Assembly (NCBI GenBank): GCA_023131705.1
Contig: JAGLZG010000242.1
Location: 1 to 17,501 of the forward strand
Reading direction: 5' to 3'
Origin: Nanobdellota archaeon
Lineage (GTDB): Archaea; Nanobdellota; Nanobdellia; Woesearchaeales; B3-WOES
Length of the DNA stretch: 17,501 nt
A program made the translations under genes and the position numbers. Shown here in pieces: positions 7,042 to 13,576 of this stretch (positions are counted from its first letter, which is position 1; every line of letters begins with the position of its first letter). The notes under the pieces are model-generated. The model was not told the origin of the DNA, did no database searches, and saw nothing but the letters and a program-made list of their open reading frames with translations.

Positions 7042-8250
7042 ATGGGAGAACCATATATAAGAAAATACTGTCCTGTAAAAATAAATGAGATGGTTGGACA
7101 GGATGAGGCTTTAAAGGACCTGAAGGATTTTATTTCTAATTTCAAGAGGCAGAGGAAAAATGCTGCTTTTGTTTATGGGGGCAGTGGAATTGGAAAAACC
7201 TGCGGTGTTTATGCTGCTGCAAATGAGCTTGGGTTAGAGGTTGTTGAGGTTAATGCTTCTGAGTTCAGAAATAAGGAACAGATCAACCTGAAGGTAGGCG
7301 GCGCTGTTGGGCAGCAAAGCCTGTTCAGCAAGGGAAAGGTTATTCTTGTTGATGAAGTTGATGGGCTGGCTGGAAATAAAGACAGAGGAGGACTGCAGGC
7401 TATGATAAGATTAATAGAAAAAACAAGTTTTCCAATCATACTGACTGCAACTAATCCCTGGGATTTTAAGTTTAACAGCTTAAGAAGCAAATCTGTTCTG
7501 ATTAAATTTAATGAACTGGATTATATGGATATTTTCAAGATGTTAAAAAGAATTTGCAAGGAAGAGGGTGTTAAATGTGAAGATAATATTTTAAAGGGAT
7601 TGAGCAGGATGGCTGGTGGGGATTTGAGGGCTGCTATAAATGATTTACAGCAGTTGGCTGGTGAGGAAAAAAAGATAACAAAAGAAAGTTTAGATGAATT
7701 AAGCCAGAGAGAGCAGCAGCAGGATATAATAACTGCTTTGACAAAGGTTTTGAAGACAACTGATCCCAAGGTAGCAATAGGCGCTTTTGATTATGTTAAA
7801 GAGAATTTAAATGAGCAGTTATTATGGCTGGATAAAAATATTCCTGAAGAATACACTAAGCCTGAGGATTTGGCAAGGGCTTATGACAAGTTAAGCAAGG
7901 CTGATATTTTTAACAGGCGTATTAGGAGATGGCAGCACTGGAGGTTTTTAGTTTATATAAATGCCTTAATTACAGCAGGGGTTGCTGTAAGCAAAGATAA
8001 GAAGTATGACAAATTTGTACAGTATAAGCCAACTGGAAGGCTGTTAAAGATATTCTGGGCTAATAGAAAGAACATGAAAAGGAAAGCGATTGCTGCAAAG
8101 ATTGCCTCTTATACTCACACTTCTTCAAGAGAGGTTTTGAAAAGCATTGATTATTTCAGGGTTATCTTTCAAAAGAACAAAGATATGGCTGATAAGATAA
8201 GTTCTGAGCTGGATCTGGATAAGGAAGAGGCTGAGTGGCTGAGGAAGTGA
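7042..8250 (+). CDS. rfcL: Replication factor C large subunit (clamp loader)
   Basis: A 402-residue AAA+ ATPase, the large subunit of the archaeal clamp loader that opens the PCNA ring and places it on primed DNA. Seen: the N-terminal RKYCPVKINEMVGQDEAL; Walker A GGSGIGKT at residues 46-53; Walker B ILVDEVDG at 101-108; the sensor region TATNPWDFKFNSLRSK; the sensor-2-like MAGGDLRAAINDLQQL; then a helical collar domain. It opens with PYIRKYCPVKINEMVGQ, typical of RfcL rather than RfcS, which usually begins near WVEKYRP. The protein ends at DKEEAEWLRK, without the C-terminal PCNA-interacting (PIP) motif that many archaeal RfcL proteins carry, and is short for the family (often 400-500). It is divergent from valS. 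No small-subunit gene is in the window. Confidence 0.93.
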   Translation: MGEPYIRKYCPVKINEMVGQDEALKDLKDFISNFKRQRKNAAFVYGGSGIGKTCGVYAAANELGLEVVEVNASEFRNKEQINLKVGGAVGQQSLFSKGKVILVDEVDGLAGNKDRGGLQAMIRLIEKTSFPIILTATNPWDFKFNSLRSKSVLIKFNELDYMDIFKMLKRICKEEGVKCEDNILKGLSRMAGGDLRAAINDLQQLAGEEKKITKESLDELSQREQQQDIITALTKVLKTTDPKVAIGAFDYVKENLNEQLLWLDKNIPEEYTKPEDLARAYDKLSKADIFNRRIRRWQHWRFLVYINALITAGVAVSKDKKYDKFVQYKPTGRLLKIFWANRKNMKRKAIAAKIASYTHTSSREVLKSIDYFRVIFQKNKDMADKISSELDLDKEEAEWLRK

Positions 8251-8316
8251 GTTTTTCTGGTTAACATAAAGTGTCTCTGTTAGATAGTCCTCTAATAGTA
8301 GTTATAAAATAGAAAG

Positions 8317-8326
8317 ATTTATAAAG
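8317..8326 (+). promoter_or_regulatory. Putative TATA box of the DEAD-box helicase gene
   Basis: The sequence atttataaag lies about 100 bases ahead of the helicase start codon, predicting transcription from about 8345-8350 and a leader of roughly 75 bases. Most other promoters in this window give almost no leader. No better box is visible nearer the ATG. Confidence 0.4.
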
Positions 8327-8364
8327 CATACGTTAATATTTCTGATTAGAAAGCATGATGAGAG

Positions 8365-8417
8365 AGCACTTGTTTTATGAGCATTTCGCTTTTTCTTGAA
8401 AAAGTGCTTAACGAGGT
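8365..8417 (+). promoter_or_regulatory. Structured 5' leader and Shine-Dalgarno of the DEAD-box helicase
   Basis: Between the predicted transcription start and the ATG are two alternative stems. One is agcactt (8365-8371) pairing with aagtgct (8402-8408). The other is ctttttc (8389-8395) pairing with gaaaaag (8398-8404). They share bases 8402-8404 and so are mutually exclusive in part. The gaggt at 8413-8417 is a good Shine-Dalgarno match six bases before the ATG at 8424. Leader control is known for some archaeal and bacterial DEAD-box helicase genes induced by cold; regulation here is inferred. Confidence 0.35.
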
Positions 8418-8423
8418 AGAATA

Positions 8424-9641
8424 ATGAAGTTATTTGAAGATTTTGGCTTAAGCCATGAACTATTGAATGTTATCAGGGAATCAGGATTTACTGAACCAAC
8501 CGAGATCCAGGAAAAATCTATCCCTGCAATCATGGAAGGGAAGGATGTAATAGGAGAATCAGCAACCGGTTCTGGAAAAACACTGGCTTTTGGCTGCGGT
8601 ATTGTAGAGCATGTGATTCCCAATGAAGGATTACAGGCATTGATACTTGCTCCAACCAGAGAGCTTGCAGAGCAGGTAAAGGACTCACTTTCACAACTTT
8701 CTTTTAGGAAACATCTTTCTGTGCTTAGTATTTATGGCGGTGTTGCCATTGGCCCGCAAATCAAGGGTTTGTCCAGGGCTAACGTGGTTGTGGCTACACC
8801 AGGAAGATTATTGGATCATCTTCAGCGAAGAACAATTAATCTGTCTAAAATCAAGCTATTGGTTCTGGATGAAGCTGACAGAATGTTTGACATGGGATTT
8901 ATGGAAGATGTAGAAAGGATTATCAGGTCATGTCCAACTGAACGGCAAACATTATTTTTCTCTGCTACAATCTCTTCTAAAATAAAAGAATTATCCAACA
9001 GGTATATGAAAAAACCAATAATAGTTGCAGTAAGGAAATATGTTGATCCTTCCAAGCTTAAGCAGGTTTATTATGATGTCCCAAGAAACATGAAACTGTC
9101 CCTGCTTGTGCATCTGTTAGGGCATGAGAAATCAGGATTAGTCATGGTTTTTTGCAATTCAAGGAGAACTGTTGATTTTGTTGTTAAAAATCTTAAAGTG
9201 AATAAGATTAATGCTATTGCCATTCACGGCGGCTTTTCACAGAATAAAAGAACAAAAACAATCAGTTTATTCAACGATGCCAAGGTGAGTGTACTGGTCT
9301 GCACTGATGTTGCATCCAGAGGTCTGCATATTGACAATGTTTCCCATATCTATAACTATGAGATTCCAAAGGATGCTAAAGATTATGTCCACAGAATAGG
9401 AAGGACAGCAAGAGCAGGAGAGAATGGAAAAGTTGTTAATCTGTTATGCGACTTTGACCATGATAATTTCTCAAGGATCCTTAGTGAATACCGCGATTTT
9501 TCAATTGAAAAGATGGAGAAACCTTATGTTGAAAGAGTGATGGCTGTTCAAACCAGCAGCAGGAGAGATAACAGAGGATATAACAGGGGACCAAGAAGAG
9601 ATAACTCAAGAGGAAAAAGGTTTTTTGGGAGAAGGAGATAA
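8424..9641 (+). CDS. DEAD-box ATP-dependent RNA helicase
   Basis: A 405-residue helicase with the full motif set: Q motif region FEDFGLSHELL...PTEIQEKSIPAI (4-36); Walker A ATGSGKT (47-53); Ia PTRELAEQV; TPGRLLDHL; DEAD box VLDEAD (about 147-152); SAT (180-182); the second RecA domain with VFCNSRRTVDF, VCTDVASRGLHIDN and HRIGRTAR (323-330). The tail (about 380-405) is Arg/Gly-rich (RRDNRGYNRGPRRDN...GRRR), a common RNA-binding tail. It unwinds RNA duplexes with ATP and acts in the cytoplasm, in ribosome assembly, mRNA turnover or cold adaptation. The start is fixed by the gaggt Shine-Dalgarno six bases upstream. It stands alone, with its own promoter and leader. Length fits the compact archaeal DeaD/RhlE-like group, but which subfamily cannot be settled. 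Confidence 0.93.
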   Translation: MKLFEDFGLSHELLNVIRESGFTEPTEIQEKSIPAIMEGKDVIGESATGSGKTLAFGCGIVEHVIPNEGLQALILAPTRELAEQVKDSLSQLSFRKHLSVLSIYGGVAIGPQIKGLSRANVVVATPGRLLDHLQRRTINLSKIKLLVLDEADRMFDMGFMEDVERIIRSCPTERQTLFFSATISSKIKELSNRYMKKPIIVAVRKYVDPSKLKQVYYDVPRNMKLSLLVHLLGHEKSGLVMVFCNSRRTVDFVVKNLKVNKINAIAIHGGFSQNKRTKTISLFNDAKVSVLVCTDVASRGLHIDNVSHIYNYEIPKDAKDYVHRIGRTARAGENGKVVNLLCDFDHDNFSRILSEYRDFSIEKMEKPYVERVMAVQTSSRRDNRGYNRGPRRDNSRGKRFFGRRR

Positions 9642-9770
9642 CAAAGATTGGTTGTTAAATTCAATTTTTGCGTTGCCGATGATTCAGGGACTGCCATAGT
9701 TTTTTATTATTAATTGTTATAATCAATCTATGCGAAGCATACTATATTTAGAAGAGTCAGGGGAATAATT

Positions 9771-9778
9771 TTTATATA
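9771..9778 (+). promoter_or_regulatory. Putative single TATA box of the defence operon
   Basis: The sequence tttatata starts 31 bases before the first gene of the operon (start 9802), with the A/T-rich aataattt just upstream as a possible BRE. It predicts a leaderless first cistron. No other promoter-like spacing exists between the six genes that follow, since the intergenic gaps are 7 bases or less. Confidence 0.5.
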
Positions 9779-9801
9779 AGCAGTGTTTATATGATCATAA
9801 T

Positions 9802-10473
9802 ATGGATAAAACAGAATACCTTGTACTGTTAAACTTTCTTAAATCGGGATTTTCTACTAGACAACTTGATAAGTTATTGGGCCATAAAAACACAAGAGGT
9901 TGGGTTTCATGGGATATTCTGAAGAAGTATAAATTAAGAAATTCAGATAAGGGCAAACTTTTTCTTTATTCAACCAATCAGAGCAGAAAAATTATCTTGT
10001 TTTTGATAAAAGAAAAGAAAGAAGGCTTTCTTGATGAATTAATAAAGTTATATCCACCAAACAATCTTCAAAAGTATAAAAATACGTGGGTGATAGCAGA
10101 TTCTGAGAAAAGTTTTTACAATATTCTTTCGGGAGAAACTAGAAACATCATAAGAGATTTCTTCAATCCTGAAAAAAAGCTGATTGGAAAATGTCAGTTT
10201 AAAGATTGTAAGAATAAAGGTCAAATTGATACTGTTCATTTTTCTAAAGACAGGCCACAGATATTTATTGAATGTGCCAAAATAAATAAAGACAATTTTA
10301 ATGATGGATTATCCAAATTTGATGTTTATAAAACTATGAAGTGTTTTCTGCAAAGTCATTCCAAAAACAAAACTATTTGTTTTTTATGCAAAAAACACCA
10401 TAATGAATTTCATAAGAAAGAGAAAGAAGGAAAAAGCCAATTAAGAGAATTTAAAAGAAAGATTATTTTTTAA
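9802..10473 (+). CDS. HNH-like treble-clef protein, putative restriction endonuclease
   Basis: A 223-residue protein that I do not recognise as a named family. The N-terminal ~45 residues (LNFLKSGFSTRQLDKLLGHKN...WDILKKYKL) look like a helix-turn-helix. The C-terminal part has a zinc-site pattern: Cys131-x4-Cys136, His146 in DTVHFSKDRP, then Cys193-x2-Cys196 followed by His199, His200 and His204 (CFLCKKHHNEFH). Two Cys pairs around a DxxH and a closing CxxCxxHHxxxH is what an HNH or treble-clef nuclease looks like, though the classical Asn and the tandem HH of the first strand are not clear. It is the first gene of the operon, one base before the Vsr gene, a place where the nuclease of an HNH-type restriction system with a C5 methylase would fit. 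Nuclease activity is inferred. It could instead be a zinc-binding regulator. Confidence 0.6.
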   Translation: MDKTEYLVLLNFLKSGFSTRQLDKLLGHKNTRGWVSWDILKKYKLRNSDKGKLFLYSTNQSRKIILFLIKEKKEGFLDELIKLYPPNNLQKYKNTWVIADSEKSFYNILSGETRNIIRDFFNPEKKLIGKCQFKDCKNKGQIDTVHFSKDRPQIFIECAKINKDNFNDGLSKFDVYKTMKCFLQSHSKNKTICFLCKKHHNEFHKKEKEGKSQLREFKRKIIF

Positions 10474-10474
10474 A

Positions 10475-10891
10475 ATGGTAGATGTTCACACAAAGAAACA
10501 AAGAAGTTATAATATGTTTATGATTAAGGGTAAGAATACAAAGCCCGAAGTTGATTTGAGGAAACTTTTATTTTCAAAAGGAATCAGAGGATATAGGATT
10601 CATTCAAAACTTCCCGGTAAACCAGACATAGTTTTTACAAAATTTAAACTTGCAATTTTCATTGATGGGTGTTTCTGGCATAAATGTCCAAAATGCTTTA
10701 TAGAGCCTGATAAAAATAAGGAATTCTGGAGATCCAAGATAAATGGGAATGTTGAACGAGATAAAAAAGTTAATAAAATATTAGGAAAAGAAAGGTGGAA
10801 AGTTTTAAGATTTTGGGAACATTTATTAAGAAAGGATATTAATAAGGTCTATAGAAGAATATCAGAAGAACTTAAAAAGAGAGGATTATGA
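10475..10891 (+). CDS. vsr: Very-short-patch-repair (Vsr) endonuclease
   Basis: A 138-residue Vsr-family protein. Vsr nicks 5' of the T in T:G mismatches produced when 5-methylcytosine deaminates, starting repair to C:G. Seen: VDVHTKKQRSYNM at the N-terminus; LPGKPDIVF with the catalytic Asp51; FIDGCFWHKCPKC with His69, Cys71 and Cys74 for the structural zinc site; EFWRSKINGNVERDKKV; and WKVLRFWEHLLRKD. Where E. coli Vsr has Thr63-His64 this protein has Ile63-Asp64, as do many homologues with the IFVDGCFWH form. It lies one base before the cytosine methyltransferase gene and one base after the HNH-like gene, so it is cotranscribed with the enzyme whose damage it would repair. In Z1/GHKL systems, Vsr-like nucleases have also been proposed to act as restriction subunits. 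Confidence 0.93.
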   Translation: MVDVHTKKQRSYNMFMIKGKNTKPEVDLRKLLFSKGIRGYRIHSKLPGKPDIVFTKFKLAIFIDGCFWHKCPKCFIEPDKNKEFWRSKINGNVERDKKVNKILGKERWKVLRFWEHLLRKDINKVYRRISEELKKRGL

Positions 10892-10892
10892 T

Positions 10893-12212
10893 ATGACTAT
10901 TAAAATACTTGATTTGTTTGCAGGAGTAGCTGGATTATCTCTTGGTTTTGAGATGGTTAAGGATAGTTCAGGGAATCCAGTTTTTGAGTTATTTCGGGCT
11001 GTTGAAATAGATAAATATGCCTGCCAGACTTTGAGAAAGAGGTATGGTGATAAAAAAGTAATTGAAGGAGATATTACAAAAGGCAGAATATTTAAAAAAA
11101 TTGTTGATGAATGTAAGGGAAATGTTTCTATTGTTGTTGGAGGCATACCCTGCCAGTCTTTTTCTTTGATAGGACCAAGATCAGGATTTGGTAAAAAAAT
11201 TGAAAAATTCAAAAAAGATAAAAGGGATAATCTTTACGAACATTTTAGAGATGTAGTTAAAGGAGTAGAACCGAACATTGTTGTGATAGAGAATGTTAAA
11301 GGTATTCTTTCAAAAAAAGACTCAAATGAAAAGAAGATCATAGAGAAATTAATATCTGATTTCGAAGATTTGGGTTATAATTTTGAGAATGACAAAAAAG
11401 AAAAATGGCACCTTCTCAATGCTGTAAATTTTGGTGTTCCTCAAAAAAGAGAAAGAGTTATTTTGATAGGTGTTAAAAAATCCTGGAAAAAGATTAATGT
11501 TCCAAATATAGAACCCACCCATTTTGACCCTTCTTGTGATAATCCAGATGAATTTTTATCTAATGGGCTTAAACCTTATGTATCTGTTTATGAGGCAATT
11601 GGAGACCTTCCGAGAGTCAGTCCAAAAGTGACTTATACTGGACTTACAGAGAATCAAAAAGAAGAGATCAGGAAAAAGAACCCATCAATCAATAATGGTA
11701 AAGATAAGATTGACTTAAATAGAAGTAGATTTGAAAAACATCTTAGCAGAATTACACAATCTGGTGTAGGATTTTTTAATTTTGTCAGGCCAAATGGATA
11801 TAAATTTATTGATCATCATATAAGCAGAAGTCAGCAAATTTCTGATATTAAACTATTCAGGCTTATGAAACAGGGAGAAACTGCAAAGGGTTTCATGAAA
11901 AGAATGCCTGAAATTGCCCGAAGATTAATAAAGTATGATATGTTATCTTTTGAAGATAAGTACAGAAAGCAGAAAGCAAGAATGCCAAGCACAACAGTTT
12001 TTGCTCATCTTTCCAAAGATGGTAATAGGTTCATACATCCAACACAAGCAAGAACATATACTCCCAGAGAAGCTGCAAGGATACAATCATTTCCTGATGA
12101 TTTCACATTTGAAGGAACAATAACAAAGAAGTTCAAGCAGATTGGAAATGCTGTACCTCCTTTACTTGCATTTAACGTTGCCTTATGCGTTAATAAATTA
12201 ATTAAATTGTAG
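10893..12212 (+). CDS. DNA (cytosine-5) methyltransferase
   Basis: A 439-residue C5 methyltransferase that transfers a methyl group from S-adenosylmethionine to cytosine in a specific site. The motifs are in order: I, DLFAGVAGLSLGF (7-19); IV, GGIPCQSFSLIG with catalytic Cys87; VI, IENV (132-135); VIII, QKRERV (184-189); a target-recognition region of roughly 200-375; IX, near RMPSTTVFAHLSKDG and TYTPREAARIQSFPDDF; X, QIGNAVPPLLA (about 416-426). All catalytic motifs are intact, so it should be active. The target site cannot be read from sequence. The start at 10893 is one base after the Vsr stop and is preceded by gagg (10881-10884). It is followed after seven bases by the GHKL ATPase. Only about 2 of its 26 arginine codons are CGN, like the housekeeping genes here and unlike the next three genes. 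Confidence 0.96.
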   Translation: MTIKILDLFAGVAGLSLGFEMVKDSSGNPVFELFRAVEIDKYACQTLRKRYGDKKVIEGDITKGRIFKKIVDECKGNVSIVVGGIPCQSFSLIGPRSGFGKKIEKFKKDKRDNLYEHFRDVVKGVEPNIVVIENVKGILSKKDSNEKKIIEKLISDFEDLGYNFENDKKEKWHLLNAVNFGVPQKRERVILIGVKKSWKKINVPNIEPTHFDPSCDNPDEFLSNGLKPYVSVYEAIGDLPRVSPKVTYTGLTENQKEEIRKKNPSINNGKDKIDLNRSRFEKHLSRITQSGVGFFNFVRPNGYKFIDHHISRSQQISDIKLFRLMKQGETAKGFMKRMPEIARRLIKYDMLSFEDKYRKQKARMPSTTVFAHLSKDGNRFIHPTQARTYTPREAARIQSFPDDFTFEGTITKKFKQIGNAVPPLLAFNVALCVNKLIKL

Positions 12213-12219
12213 GTAAAAA

Positions 12220-13575
12220 ATGACAGAAGCCCATGAATTAATACCAAGCGCAAAGCGATTGATTAAATCACTTAGAGACATAGGATATGATTTTTCTACG
12301 GCTGTGGCTGATTTAGTTGATAATTCAATTGAAGCAGGAGCTACTCGTATTGATATTTTAGTTGAATTCGACGGAGATAAATCATTTGTTAGAATTTCGG
12401 ATAATGGTAAGGGAATGACTGTCGATGAATTAAAAGAAGCTATGAGGTATGGTTCTGAAAGGGCATATAATAAAGAGGATTTGGGAAAATTTGGTTTAGG
12501 ATTAAAAACAGCATCAATGAGTCAATGCCAATGTTTTTATGTAGCAAGCAGAACAATGGAAGAAATTAACTTTATTCCTGCCTTTTGTTGGGATTTAGCC
12601 CATATTGAAAAAACGAATAAATGGGAAATAATCGAACCAAAGGAAAAGCAAATTTTATCTTTGTTACGTGATCCATTAAATGAACACAAAGGCACAGTAG
12701 TATTATGGCAAAGAGTTGATAGAATGCTTGGTTTTAAACACCCATATGGTGAACCAGCAAGAAAAAAACTAATATCTATGTGCAGAGAATTGGAAGGATA
12801 CTTGGCTATGGTATTCCATAAATTCTTAGCACATGAAACCAGTAGAGAACCATTAGAGATTTATCTTAACTTTAATAAAATAGAACCGTGGGATCCATTT
12901 GCCAGAAATGAATCAGAGACCAAAGAATTAACCCACCACAAGGTAAAATTGATTCATGAGGGTGCGAGAGGTAAAATTCTATTACAACCCTATATTTTAC
13001 CTACTAAAGAAGAGTTTTCATCTCCTGACAGTTTTAGGCATGCTTCAGGGCCTAAAAATTGGAATCAACAACAAGGGTTCTATATATATCGTGCCAATAG
13101 GATGATACAAAGTGGAGGTTGGTGTGGTATAAGAACTCGTGATGAACATACTAAATTATCTAGAATAGAGCTAAATTTTTCTCCTGTTTTTGATAATGCT
13201 TTTAAAATAAACGTTGCTAAAATGAGTGTGCAATTACCAGTTCAAATTAAAGAGGATATAGAAAAAGTAATTATGCCCGCAGTCCGATTGGCTAGGGAGC
13301 ATTATGATGGAAAGAAGAAATTATCTTCCAAACCATCAGTTCAATCCAAATGTACTACACAAGCTCCGGAAACTGATAAAAAAGAATCTGGAAGTAATCC
13401 AGATAAATCAGAATCTTCAAAGTCTTTTGGTACATCCTATGGTATCGAACCACCAAAATTTCTATTTGAAGAAATGGAAGAGAAAGCAATTGAGGTTGCG
13501 ACTGAAACTGAAAAACCAATTATAAAACAGGTATTTCAAAGATTACGTAAATCATTATTTGGAGAGAGATTATAA
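12220..13575 (+). CDS. GHKL (MORC/MutL-like) ATPase of a defence system
   Basis: A 451-residue protein with an N-terminal Bergerat-fold ATPase. N box ADLVDNSIEAGA (residues 30-41, Mg-binding Asn35); G1 box SDNGKGM (60-66); G2 glycine lid LGKFGLGLKTAS (88-99); a later GTVVLW strand (motif 4-like). A second domain follows, to about residue 360 (NQQQGFYIYRANRMIQSGGW), consistent with the S5-like transducer domain of GyrB/MutL/MORC proteins. Then comes a Ser/Lys-rich linker (~362-405) and a short helical C-terminus. Such proteins clamp DNA by ATP-dependent dimerisation. It has no MutL endonuclease motif (DQHA...E..) and no histidine-kinase DHp domain. Neighbours (methylase and Vsr upstream, Z1 helicase downstream) match the predicted restriction systems from which eukaryotic MORC proteins were proposed to derive. 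aggt (12211-12214) may serve as ribosome binding site. Confidence 0.9.
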   Translation: MTEAHELIPSAKRLIKSLRDIGYDFSTAVADLVDNSIEAGATRIDILVEFDGDKSFVRISDNGKGMTVDELKEAMRYGSERAYNKEDLGKFGLGLKTASMSQCQCFYVASRTMEEINFIPAFCWDLAHIEKTNKWEIIEPKEKQILSLLRDPLNEHKGTVVLWQRVDRMLGFKHPYGEPARKKLISMCRELEGYLAMVFHKFLAHETSREPLEIYLNFNKIEPWDPFARNESETKELTHHKVKLIHEGARGKILLQPYILPTKEEFSSPDSFRHASGPKNWNQQQGFYIYRANRMIQSGGWCGIRTRDEHTKLSRIELNFSPVFDNAFKINVAKMSVQLPVQIKEDIEKVIMPAVRLAREHYDGKKKLSSKPSVQSKCTTQAPETDKKESGSNPDKSESSKSFGTSYGIEPPKFLFEEMEEKAIEVATETEKPIIKQVFQRLRKSLFGERL

Positions 13576-13576
13576 A

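Noticed and set aside
8355..8361. atgatga resembling the C box of a C/D guide RNA ahead of the helicase gene
   Set aside because: No CTGA D or D' box follows at proper spacing; the region is better explained as the helicase mRNA leader.
9686..9692. agggact left of the defence operon as an inverted match to agtccct at 17310-17316, possible island boundaries
   Set aside because: Only seven bases match and the flanks do not extend; expected by chance over several kilobases.
13559..13576. TTG start six codons upstream for the Z1 gene
   Set aside because: The ATG at 13577 follows the GHKL stop by one base and has a ggagag ribosome-binding-like sequence upstream, while the TTG would make a 17-base overlap without its own Shine-Dalgarno.
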